The notes under the pieces are model-generated. The model worked only from the letters and a program-made list of their open reading frames with translations. It was not told the origin of the DNA and ran no database searches. Shown here in pieces: positions 9,644 through 19,593 of a stretch of 64,000 nucleotides of DNA (its first letter is position 1; the number at the start of each line of letters is the position of its first letter). Made by a program: the position numbers and the translations under genes. The DNA lies in assembly GCA_037355855.1 (NCBI GenBank), contig CM074758.1:2515001-2579000 (forward strand), written 5' to 3'. This DNA comes from Pseudo-nitzschia pungens (Eukaryota; Bacillariophyta; Bacillariophyceae; Bacillariales; Bacillariaceae).

Positions 9644-12600
9644 TTACAAAGATTCCTCGTCGTCTCCATATTCGGCTCCGACCGGACGTCTCAAATCAAT
9701 CAATTGCAAGTCCAGTTGATCCAGAATATTATCGAACTCGGGACAGCTTTGATTAGGATCCATCAGAGTTGGCTGAAAGATTTCGTTTGTGAAATCGCTG
9801 TTGCGTTCAACGCTCTTCTGGCTATTTTCGTCATCATTTTTCTCTTGTGTACTCGGCCGCTCCACTGTTTTTCGCTTTGGAGTCAATTCCAAGTCTTCGG
9901 TAGAATACGGATCGCGCGGAGTTGGAGACGTTGCTCTCGCAGTGTCGTTTCCAAGCGGTAGATATCCCTTTCGTCTCTGCAAACGACGGATTCTGCTTTC
10001 CCGAGCAAGATTAGAAAGACTTGTGCTGCATCGCTTGTTGCCATCCAGCATTACGGTACTCCGCGTCGGAGAGAGAGAGCTCGAAGCCCGAAGATGTCGA
10101 ATCTTGCTGCGTCTCACTGCACGGCCAACGGACTTTGACCGTATGTGCCTCGGTCTAGTTTCGCCAACACTGCCGGTAGACCCATCCGAGTCGGATATCG
10201 TTGAATGGGTACATCCTGTTTCAGATGTATCGTCGGAGATGTCTAACGCGTTGTCGTCGGTTGAGGTGTTTTTGTACGAAAAAATAGAATTCTTCCAGTT
10301 CTCTCTATCTGTAGGGGGCGGATTTAAATCGGATTCCTTCCATGGTTTCGACGGCGGTGATCCTGTACCGGTAGAAGCTTCAGCATATTGGTTGTCATTG
10401 CTTGGTGTGATAGGATTCCCCGACTGGTTTCGACGGCGATGATCCTGTACCGGTAGAACCTTCATCATAGTCATCATTGCGTGGTGTGATAGATTCCTCG
10501 ACTGGTGCTTCAATCACTTCCTTGGTTGGACTCATTGACTCGCGAAGCGGCTCTCCCTGGATTGCCTCGGACACTACCTGCGAAGCATCATCTGTGCGTT
10601 GAGTTAAAGTCTCGGGACCTAAAGTTCCACTCTCCTCGGAGTTCTTCGAATCAGCTGTTACTTCTCTTGGGCTTAGAGGAGGAAGATTGCGATTCTGTTT
10701 CGCACCTCCCGGAGAGAGAACGTATTCCCTTTCCGAATCTGGAATGCTACTGTTCGGATCCATCTCGGTATCAATTGTTCTCTTCAGTTGCTCGAGTTTT
10801 TTCAATAGTTCTTTCGTTGATTTTTCTTTTCGGGTTGTAATTGGACCGTTGAATGCTCGTTGCTCGGGACACGAGAGGGTTCTCTTGATAGAATAAGACG
10901 CATTGAGACCAAGCTCGTTCTTTACATCTTCTTCGGTTTCCTCGTTGATAGTTGTGTGAAGCAAAGACCCATTCGATTTGATCGATCCGACCGGAGAAAT
11001 CGGTCTCCGTCTTCTACGTCCATCATTTCTGCCGTTTGGTCGGCCCCTATCCTCTTGGGGTTCGATATCGAGTTGTGAGTCGTCGTCTGCAACGTACAAA
11101 CTCTCGCTCGCAAAGTCGGATTCCCACTGAACGTCATCTTCAGTGGACAATTTGAATATGTCGTCGAAAGAGGAAATCTGGTCGTTGTCATCTCCTCCCG
11201 TAAAAATGATAGAATGTGAAAAATCAAAAAATTCCTCGTGACTCTCGTTGAAACTAAATGGACCCGGGTCACTGTGTGTGGAACCAATGGATATGCAATC
11301 AAACGGTTCCTTTACATTCTTCTCTGACTTATCCCCATCGGGGAAGTTCCCATGCCAGTCCTCGGAACTGGCCAATTGAGAAATGTCCCCGTCTTCGTTC
11401 GAATCGTCCTGATCCGATGAAATGCCCATGTGCTTGTTTGCTTCCTGTGAACTATCGCTGTCTACAAAGATTTGAGGAATGAAATCCACAGAGTTTGCGA
11501 ACGATTCGAGTTCTTGTGAAATGTTGATGTTTGTATTATGACAGTCACCGGCATCGTAGTTGTCCGACTGGAAGGGTCGCTGCTCCTCGCTATCGCTGGT
11601 TTCGTTGTACTCGGATTCACTATCGTCGATGAGAGCATAACCAGCTTTGCGACTGCTGAACAGACTACCTTTCCGGTGCAGATTCTTCTTGGTGCTGCGC
11701 GGTTTCCTCTCGTCAGTCTTTGGCTTCTTGGAGAGTTTTCGAACTCCTTCCGGGACTGGGACGTCGGCGGATTTAGATTGGACAACGATTTCTTCTTTTT
11801 CCAAGTCTTGGAGGATGTCACTGACGCTGGAAACAGGAGGCTGTACAACGCTCTCTTTGCTGATGAGACTCGCGTTGGGACTGTCGATCAGTTGATGACG
11901 CTCCACATGGGTCGGACCCATAGCATCATAGATCTGAACGCTGCGCACCATTTCTTCCAGGGTTTGATACCGTCCACCCTCTTCTGCTTCGATCTTTTGG
12001 TAGGGGGGGATAATGACCTCGTGCCCCTCAGCGGATTTGACCGACGACTCAGGCCATGCCTTTCCACCGCAAACAGTTGGTAGAACTCGTACGCCATTTT
12101 CGTAATCGTTTTCCTCGTCGACACTCATGGAGTGAGTTGAAACGCCCGGTACTTCCATGTCATCATCCCAAGACGGAAACCGGAACAGCCTTGCGAAAAA
12201 CCCAAACGCTTTGCTAGGCTTCCTCGTTGAATCCTGATACGATCGCTTGGCCTTTCCGGCGGGCAGAATCCGAGAAATTCGATAGTAGTCGTCATCGTCG
12301 CCATGGTCGTTGCGTGCTCCTCTCCCGGTAAGGTGCACAGTGTCGGCGTAATTTTCATCGTGTTCGTAGTAGTATTCGTCGTTTCGCGGAGATGGTGATA
12401 CAGGACGCGATGCTCCCCGCCTGTGAACCTTCCAAATATCGAGCTCCAAGCCCCAGCGTGGTTTGTCTAGACACTGTGTGATCAGAGTGACCGAGATGTA
12501 CAGCAGATCACTAGCCATTAGAATAAACGATCCCGAACCGAGTCTGCAAGACATGTCCGCAGTCTTGTAAAAAAAGTTGCCCCCGCTTTCGCTTTCCTCG

Positions 12601-13001
12601 ATATCACCGCCAAGGCAAGGCTCGGCCTCGAAGATTACAAAAATGGGGACCTGCAGCACGGCAGTGATAGCCGCCAGGATGGATATTCCGTTCCAATTGA
12701 CACTGGTGGGAGTCAAGAAGGAAGCCACGGCCCAGGCCAAAGCAGCCGTCACCGATCCTAGCGTCAGACCCACTATCAAAAAAATGCGGCTGAGTTCCCA
12801 CATTTGATCGCCATCTCGGGGATAGAAATCGTGCTCGCAGAGAATTCCAAAGGAGTTGCTTCCGGTAGATGATAGCAACTCCTCGTCTTCGCTCAGCCGA
12901 ACCAGAAAGCTGCAACTCGCTCCGGCGAATGCAGCCGCAAGGACAGCCGCGCTGCTGAAGACAGCCGTAGCGAGCGCCGGCAATCGATGATTGAACGGCA
13001 T
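9644..13001 (-). CDS. four-helix membrane protein with long charged tail (reading frame broken near 10.4 kb)
   Basis: From ATG 13001 the N-terminus has four predicted membrane helices (about residues 10-32, 70-92, 103-122, 155-178), with Cys-containing loops (LCEHDFYPRDGDQM; EPCLGG) between them. A very long acidic, Ser-rich cytosolic tail follows, with no recognised domain. The first frame stops at 10395 after 868 aa. A second open frame in another register continues from about 10.5 kb to 9644, with the same Ser/Asp/Arg-rich character. The switch falls inside two copies of an approximately 80-bp tandem repeat (ITPRNDDYDEGSTGTGSSPSKP and ITPSNDNQYAEASTGTGSPPSKP). Either one extra base lies in copy 2 (GGGGAATCC), or an 82-nt intron 10459-10378 (GT..AG, weak donor) joins the frames to give 1091 aa. 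The general type is clear, the function unknown. Confidence 0.7.
10341..10500 (-). repeat. two-copy coding tandem repeat, about 80 bp unit
   Basis: On the minus strand, gaatc-tatcacacca-gcaatga...gttctaccggtacaggatc-ccgtcgaaacca occurs twice in a row within the membrane-protein gene. Copy 1 reads in the upstream frame. Copy 2 carries an extra C after gaatc and reads in the downstream frame. Confidence 0.85.
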
Positions 13002-15458
13002 TATTCTGTAGTAGTGGATTCAGCTGTTCTGTTTGATCTCGTCCTTGTCCCTTTCAGCAAGAGTGACTATGGTATTGAATGGTTCGATGAAACGCAGTTG
13101 AGGTTTTCGAGTTTGATTCCTACAGGTACAACGAAGTACGTGTACTTCTGAGCGGTGTGATGGATTCTGGGTTCTACTACCGTTGTGCTGAGATAGCTGT
13201 TGAGGAATAGAGGAGAACTAAAGAACTATTGCCAGTTGTGCGATAAGCACTGTGCAACTGGTTATCTAACGCCTGAGGGGAGAATTGCAGGTGTAGTTGC
13301 GGAAAAACAAATGGGGCGACACGCACCAGTGTTTGCGTTATTTTGCAGGTCGTACGGACGTATTTGCTAATTGTTTTGTGTCGGCTACACGTACATAGCG
13401 GTAAAATTAATTACCGTACGTGTTTTGGATTCCGGCCGGATCGACGAAAACAATCCGGGGTGCGAAAAATTGTAACCTAGCGTTGGCATTGCTTTTTTTG
13501 AATGTGGCGTGTGACAATTTGTGGCGCGATAGAGAAGCCCCCCCGTCTCGGCTGCGAGTCGTGTCAACGAAGGGACGAGAAATTGAGAGAGGAATTGCAT
13601 GTGCGTCCAAGGACTTCGAACGCGCTGGGAGAGGGCGAATCGGATGGCTTAATCCGATAAAATGATCTAACGGTAAGTCGTGCCGAATCTACACGACAGG
13701 ATTGACTGTATGGAATACTAGTACCGTAACCGGTACTTCGTATTTGAATACGATGTACACGTGCAGTAAGGTTACCTAGTACTTCGTACGAGTATCATAG
13801 TCATTGTTACAGCTAAATCTGAACCAGGATGGAAGCCACGACACACATTGATATCCCCAAAAACAAATTGGCATTACAAGCATTAAAAAATTATTGATGA
13901 TATCAATGTCATGACGAAGTTTGGTTCAAAAAATAAAATGTCAAATTCAAAATGAGAGCCTAAAAAGTTCATCCTTCGACTTGTCATTCTTGCAGCCGTT
14001 TTACTTCTTTGCCGTTGTTCTTGCACGTCAGGACTAAACTTGTAAATGGTTCTCAGAAATCATAGTAGCACTGAAGTTGCTCCTCACACTTTTCTTTTAG
14101 ACTTCAGTACATCAACAATATCATGAAAGTTCCTGCTTGATTTCTTTCCCGTAGGGGTGCTGCAATGAAAAGTATCTTTTTGTGTATTCACACTTGGGGT
14201 CCTGACTCTCTGATGGAGGCGACGTTAAAGTCTGGTTACAGACTGAGTAATTTAGTTTCACCTCTGGTGATTAAAGTTATTTAAATACGTATATTATTAT
14301 TATTTGTGTATTCATACTGGAAACTGGTGCTTCTCAAAGAACGGCATGATGTGAAACAAAAAAGTGAGGGTTTGGAAAAAGCAGGATGTTGTCTGGCATT
14401 CTTTACTCCAAAGTATCATTCATGACAGTTTCTATTCTTTCTTGTTTCTTCATGTTGTTGTTTTGTCTTCCTTTTCAAAAAAAATAATTGTGTCCATTAA
14501 CAGCAGCAGTTCTTTAGAGAGTGTATTCCTAAGGGTTGTTGGTAGCCCAAACATGACTGTTGTTGCCATTCAAAACCTGTTTGAAGAATAAAAAAATACC
14601 AGAATGTGTAAGTGGGGAAAGGCAAACTTGCTGTTCAAAGTGAAGCGCCAATTTATAAACATCTTAGAAGACTGATACAGACTGAACATGAAGAAACTAT
14701 CGTGAACTGATCATCTTTTGTGTTTTGGTTTTTGTTTTTGTTGTCTTGTGTTGTGTTGGAGGTAATGTTGACACCTCAATAAAGGCAGTCAGTGTAGCAG
14801 CAAAGTGTTAAATTCTTGGTTAGATACCTTCATCTTCACACTTGTTGGGAAGTAATAATTACCTTCACAAGTTGAAGATTTTTAGTTTGTTTGATGGAAA
14901 TCAAACCTGAACTAAACAAAAAAAGTTGCGCAAAAAAAGTTGTGCGTGTTGTGGTCAATCGTGATGCTGACTGCCAATGTTGGATTGAATGGTGCTTTTT
15001 CGATTGATATTTCTTATCACTGATTAAGGTCGTGCACGCCAAATAGTGTTCTGTGAAAATTTATTTTTCTCTAGAACATCATTCACACAGTTTGGATGTT
15101 CGAATGTACAGGATGTAGCATAAATGTGTCGACGAGTACTTCGTCTAAGGGGTAGATTTTCTGAAGGACACCAATTGACTGTACGGCTAGTGAGTACCGA
15201 GATCAAATCTTACGTGAAGGAGATTGTCACATTGATGTTCGTAGTTCCGTTGCCTTCAAACGGTTGACAAAAATGCATTATTTTTGTTATCTCTGAAGGG
15301 GACATGTTTCGTACTGACTCCATACACAGTGGCAATTCGATTCTAGTGAAAACTCGTTTGAGAAGGACGAATTTGCAAGAGTTCAGCAACACAGCACAAC
15401 CAGGAAATCGTCCTACTGTATTGAATAGTGAATTGTATTTGTTGAATATACTTTTCTG
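13002..15458. other. long spacer, no gene recognised
   Basis: About 2.5 kb between the start of the membrane-protein gene and the 3' end of the NudC-like gene. Promoter-type words occur near 13125-13145 (acgaagtacgtgtactt) and 13725-13795 (accgtaaccggtacttcgta, gcagtaaggttacctagtacttcgtacgag). From about 13.8 to 15.3 kb the DNA is T-rich and more repetitive, with no long open frame and no RNA gene I can recognise. Small open frames (13420-13665, 14364-14591) show no domain. Confidence 0.4.
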
Positions 15459-16637
15459 TTATTTCTTCCCCTTTTCTGCTTCGTCAAGAGTTTTCTTGTC
15501 AATGTATTCTACTCCTGGCGGTAGATCTTCGATACCCGCATTGTTATTTGCTTTGTCCTTGATCTCCATACCTGCTGGTAGCCCTGGGATGCTCATCTTG
15601 TTGCCACCCATCTTTTTCGTTTTCCCCAAGATTTCATCCGAGGTTGGCCCGTTGAGATGATATTGGTTTTGATCAAAAATGGTTTTCCTAAACTGAGCCT
15701 GCGTCGCGTCATCGTATTCGTCTATTCGTCTCCGAGAATCAACCAATTCTGTATCAATCTTATATTTTTCTATATCATCTTCATACACGGCTGTCCAAAA
15801 TTTCTTTGCCTTCTTCTCGAGGGTTACAATCATGACTCCACCCTCCACGCTCCAGGTCGATTCGTCCACGCGAATGCCGTCAACAAGTTTGCCTTCGACA
15901 AATGTTCTTGGCTTATCTTCCCCTGGCAAACATTTCTTTGCCTTCACCGATAACTTCGAGGCCGTGATCGATACATCGTAATCCTTTCCTCGAAAATCCT
16001 TCGGGATACCGATCAAGACGGTAGTCTCGTCAATGGTCTGGGTCCATTTATATCTCGGGGTTGAACCACCGTTTCCAATAGGAATTTGGAGCCCTTCTTC
16101 ATTGTACCTAATACCCTTCATGTTAGCTGGCACTTCCTCCCCAGCCTTTTCGTCCTCCTCCTTCGTGGTAGGTTTCTCATTAGTATTGTCTTTCTTGGGC
16201 AAACGAGTTTCTTCCGGGCTGAGGCTGGGCTGCGCTTTCTTTTCCGTTTTTTTACCTGCTGCAGCTGGCACAGAGGAAGGTCCTTTCTTTGTAGTTGTCG
16301 CAGGTGCTTTTCCTCTTCCACCTGTCGGAATGCCGCCCTTCGGAATTCGACGGAGGGGGAATTGTCGAAAGGCAGCAAGCAACATTTTTTCGGCATCACC
16401 CTCCACAAATCCCATTTTAGCTTTTCCCTCCTGAACGTCGTCGGGGTGAGGGACAAGGTAGAAATCAGTTCTGCGATTCAAAAAACCAAAAAAGGCGTAC
16501 ATCAACTGCCGGAGATCGCCTTTGCACTGTTGTGTGAGGGCGATGAGGGGAGCTTCCATCGCCTGGAGTTGCCTCGGATCTACTGCACTGGCGTGTCCAC
16601 GGCTGCTGCTTCCAGTAGTTGGCATTGGCAGACTCAT
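15459..16637 (-). CDS. NudC-family co-chaperone, NUDCD3-like
   Basis: 392 aa from ATG 16637; in-frame ATGs further upstream (up to 16817) precede an unconserved stretch, so the MSLPMPTTG start is preferred. NudC proteins assist Hsp90 with dynein-pathway and WD-repeat clients. Visible parts: an N-terminal NudC_N-type helix region (LTQQCKGDLRQLMYAFFGFL-RRTDFYLV, then MGFVEGDAEKMLLAAFRQF), a Lys/Glu/Pro-rich linker, a CS domain (YKWTQTIDETTVLIGIP...DYDVSITASKLSVKAK...WSVEGGVMIVTLEK) and the C-terminal FDQNQYHLNGPTSDEI, the counterpart of the FDQRQ-x-GLPTSDE signature of NudC. The H-P-x-D and M-G-F segment before the linker resembles NUDCD3 more than NudC itself. No intron is seen in the called region. 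Confidence 0.85.
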   Translation of the reverse strand: MSLPMPTTGSSSRGHASAVDPRQLQAMEAPLIALTQQCKGDLRQLMYAFFGFLNRRTDFYLVPHPDDVQEGKAKMGFVEGDAEKMLLAAFRQFPLRRIPKGGIPTGGRGKAPATTTKKGPSSVPAAAGKKTEKKAQPSLSPEETRLPKKDNTNEKPTTKEEDEKAGEEVPANMKGIRYNEEGLQIPIGNGGSTPRYKWTQTIDETTVLIGIPKDFRGKDYDVSITASKLSVKAKKCLPGEDKPRTFVEGKLVDGIRVDESTWSVEGGVMIVTLEKKAKKFWTAVYEDDIEKYKIDTELVDSRRRIDEYDDATQAQFRKTIFDQNQYHLNGPTSDEILGKTKKMGGNKMSIPGLPAGMEIKDKANNNAGIEDLPPGVEYIDKKTLDEAEKGKK

Positions 16638-17275
16638 GATTGTGATGTTGGCGTAGACAACTTTTCGAATGATGATGAGTATTTGGCGCACCGAAGTCTT
16701 CTGTAGCGCTAAGTCCAAAATGAAAATGGCCTTTAGTGCAAGAGTGTCCAAATAGTTTGCTACATTCTCAACATTTTGACGATGGTGGACGGTGTGGATA
16801 CATGATGTTTTCGACATGACTCACGATCGACCAAGTAGTTACTGGTAAGGTTACACGTACGGTAAGGTAAGGTACAATCGAACGAATGATTATGATTCGT
16901 GATGATGGCCTGATGATACCTTCCCTACACTTCCTCCGTAGGAATCGGAAACAATTTTTTCAGTTTTCAAAATCAAGACCTAAAATTTTCCCAAGGATTC
17001 AACACGTCCGTAGCGTAACTTACCGTACGGTAATTACCCAGTACATGTTCGAACCGTTTTAATAATTCTAATGCAGTCTTTCGTTGTCATGAGGTGCTTC
17101 CAACAATTTTCTCAAAATGCAAGTAAGATACGAGTACAGTAACCTAAAGATCACTTTGAACAAAACATAATCTTATTTCATGATTATTGATACTGTATTA
17201 TAAAATCTACCGCAACTCCACTCCACGTGTGTGACGTCTTAATCTATCGTCATGTAATTATTCAATATTCAATCT
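16638..17275. promoter_or_regulatory. spacer upstream of NudC-like gene
   Basis: Holds the likely promoter of the NudC-like gene. A dense group of the window-wide motif lies just upstream of it, at about 16842-16881 (ggtaaggttacacgtacgg then taaggtaaggtac), with more at about 17020-17040 (cgtaacttaccgtacgg). No gene is supported. The right end is the 3' flank of the helicase gene. Confidence 0.5.
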
Positions 17276-18816
17276 TTAAATTTCGATGACATCGGCTAGA
17301 CTTTCAGGATCCGGTTGAGCTTGCTGGATCATTTCCTTTCCTTGGTTCGCAAAGTGAGATTCGATCGCTGCAAGGACTTCAACCGATCGGGTATCATCTA
17401 TCAAGTTAATAGCAGTTCCTTTCTTTCCAAATCGTCCTGTGCGCCCAATTCGGTGAAGGTAGGTTTCAAAGTCGGGATCTCCATCTTTAGTGACAGGGAC
17501 ATCATAGTTGATAACAAGACAGACGTTGTCAACGTCGACACCACGTGCCAGCACATTGGTAGTAATCAGCACGTTCGATTCACCGTTGCGAAATGAAAGC
17601 ATAGTGGAATCACGATCATCCGCTTCAATACCTCCGTGAAGAACAGAACAGGTGTATCCACCGTCGGTCAAGGTTTTGTGTACCATGTCGGCATTTTTCT
17701 TTGTTGAAACAAAGACAACACTTTGACCAATAGTCAAGAGGGAATAAATGTCCGAAAGAAACTCCAACTTGCCACCTTCGTACTGTCTCGTATCAATCCA
17801 GAGTTGTTTGATAACGTCGAGAACCTATGTGGAACACGTTTATTCAAATGCAGAAATGCACCATTGAATGATGCGTGTTAGTACCTATCTCTCGGCGAAT
17901 CGTACATATACTACAGCACACCATATCACGATTTATTACGTACCAAAGCTTCGTCGGACTCGATCAGAATCTTATCAGCATTGTGAATAATTTTCTCAGC
18001 AAACTTGACAACCTCGGTTGGAAAGGTGGCCGAGAACAAAAGGCACTGGCACTTTCGAGTCAAGGTCTTCTTGATGAGCAAGGAATTAGCTCTGTGACCA
18101 TCTTCGCCGACCATGTTGTCGGCCTCATCGAGAACAAAGACCTTAATGGTTTTGCTGTTGATGATTCTACGTTTCAACCAGTCTACAACCTTTCCGGGTG
18201 TTCCAATGACCATGTGTGCATTCACACCAGTACCCTTATCGATAGAAGTTCCGGCAATAGCGAGCTGTATTTTGAGTCCAGCCATGTTGGCAGCCATGGG
18301 TCGAACCGCCTTTTCAAAGATCTGAATGGCAAGTTCACGGGTAGGAGTAACACATAGAGCTTGGGTCGTGGGTGGATCGTTGATCTCAATTCGGTAGAGC
18401 ATTCCGAGGGTAAATGCAGCGGTTTTCCCACTTCCCGATTGTGCTTGACCGATGAGGTTTCTAGGCGGATCCGACAAGATTCGGGGCAAGGCTTCCTCTT
18501 GAATAGCGGACGGTCTATCGAATCCCATGCCAAAGATAGCATCGAGGAGATGCTTTGGAAGATTGAGTTCCTGGAAGGTTTTGGCACCCGTCAAGTGAGA
18601 AGACGCATCATTTTGAATGACCTTTAGTCGTTCACCCGAGTGCTGTTTTTGGCGTTCGAGAGCAAGCTTCTGAAGACGCTTTGTCAGCTCTTCACTATCC
18701 TCCTTCTTCTTTTTCGCTTCAGCTTTGTTGGTTTCATCCGTAGCCGGCTTTTCCTCAGTCGCGGCTGCGTCTTCGGTTTTGGGTGTCTCCTCCGTAGTCT
18801 TTGTTTCTTCCGCCAT
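17276..18816 (-). CDS. DBP5: DEAD-box RNA helicase DBP5/DDX19 (mRNA export)
   Basis: Exons 17944-18816 and 17276-17824, with a 119-nt intron (TTG|GTACGT ... CATAG|GTT), phase 0; 473 aa. DBP5 remodels mRNPs at the cytoplasmic face of the nuclear pore with Gle1/IP6 and also acts in translation termination. All helicase motifs are present: Q motif (FDRPSAIQEEALP), GQAQSGSGKT (I), PTRELA (Ia), GTPGK (Ib), DEAD (II), SAT (III), VFVSTKK (IV), RGVDVDNV (V) and HRIGRTGRFG (VI). The short N-terminal extension is Lys/Glu/Thr-rich (residues 1-60), as in DBP5 orthologues. NLPKHLLDAIFGMGF and ILSDPPRNLIGQ are typical of DDX19/DBP5 rather than eIF4A. Confidence 0.94.
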
Positions 18817-19593
18817 CGTAACGTCGGTCTTTGCTCAGTGATATGTTGTATTCGATACGGGTCGATGAATAAATGGTCTTTGCAACCAGTAACGGGGCAA
18901 AAATAGTGTTTGCAATACAGAATGGATAATGCTGTCCTATCGCGATGGACGATGGACACTCTAAGAAATCTTACGGTGCAATGTACGATTTATTTTTGTT
19001 GAGAGAGACTGTGGATCAAGTTCAAAATGTTGGACGTCGTGTGTTGTTGCAGTGGTCTGCCTAGTCTAGGGCCCATGAGATCGACGGATGGCGTATGGCC
19101 TCCGTTAACGTTCGTTTTGACCACTTTGACTACGAAGTACTTGTACTCGTACTGTTTCTTGAGATTGATTGTTGGAAAAAAATGACGGCTGATTGCGTTG
19201 CGCGTTTGAGATTCTTTGCTCTTATCATGTTTTTTCAATTTTCTAAATTTCTGCGAGAAATTGTGCTGGATTCTCTAGATTTTCTTTCTCTTCAACTGTA
19301 CGGTAAGGTTAGGTTAAGACTGAAGAGTACGAAGTATCTTACGTGCGAACCGCTCCATGTAAAAAATATGAAAATTTTGAAAAATGATTTTGAGTCGTTT
19401 CAAAACAAAATGCAACTTCCAACAACAGTTTTGAAACAAATCGATCGAACAAAATGCGAGATGCAAGATGAAAAATCAACACAAATCATCACAATGAACT
19501 CTTCGTGAACAGTAGGGTAAAATCTTAATAATTACTAAGTTACCCAATAGCATACTCATCTTCTCGTGAATTCACACACTACCGAACCGTACT
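18817..19593. promoter_or_regulatory. divergent spacer between DBP5 and VAC14
   Basis: Shared 5' region of two genes read away from each other. It contains promoter-type words (ctacgaagtacttgtactcgtac near 19130-19150; gtacggtaaggttaggttaag near 19300-19320; acgaagtatcttacg near 19328). An open frame at 19095-19508 runs through these motifs and shows no domain, so I do not call it. Confidence 0.5.

Noticed and set aside
16638..16817. 60-residue N-terminal extension of the NudC-like protein
   Set aside because: Does not resemble the family and precedes a good start at 16637; left as an alternative only.
19095..19508. 137-aa open frame before VAC14
   Set aside because: It runs through the promoter-type motifs and shows no domain.
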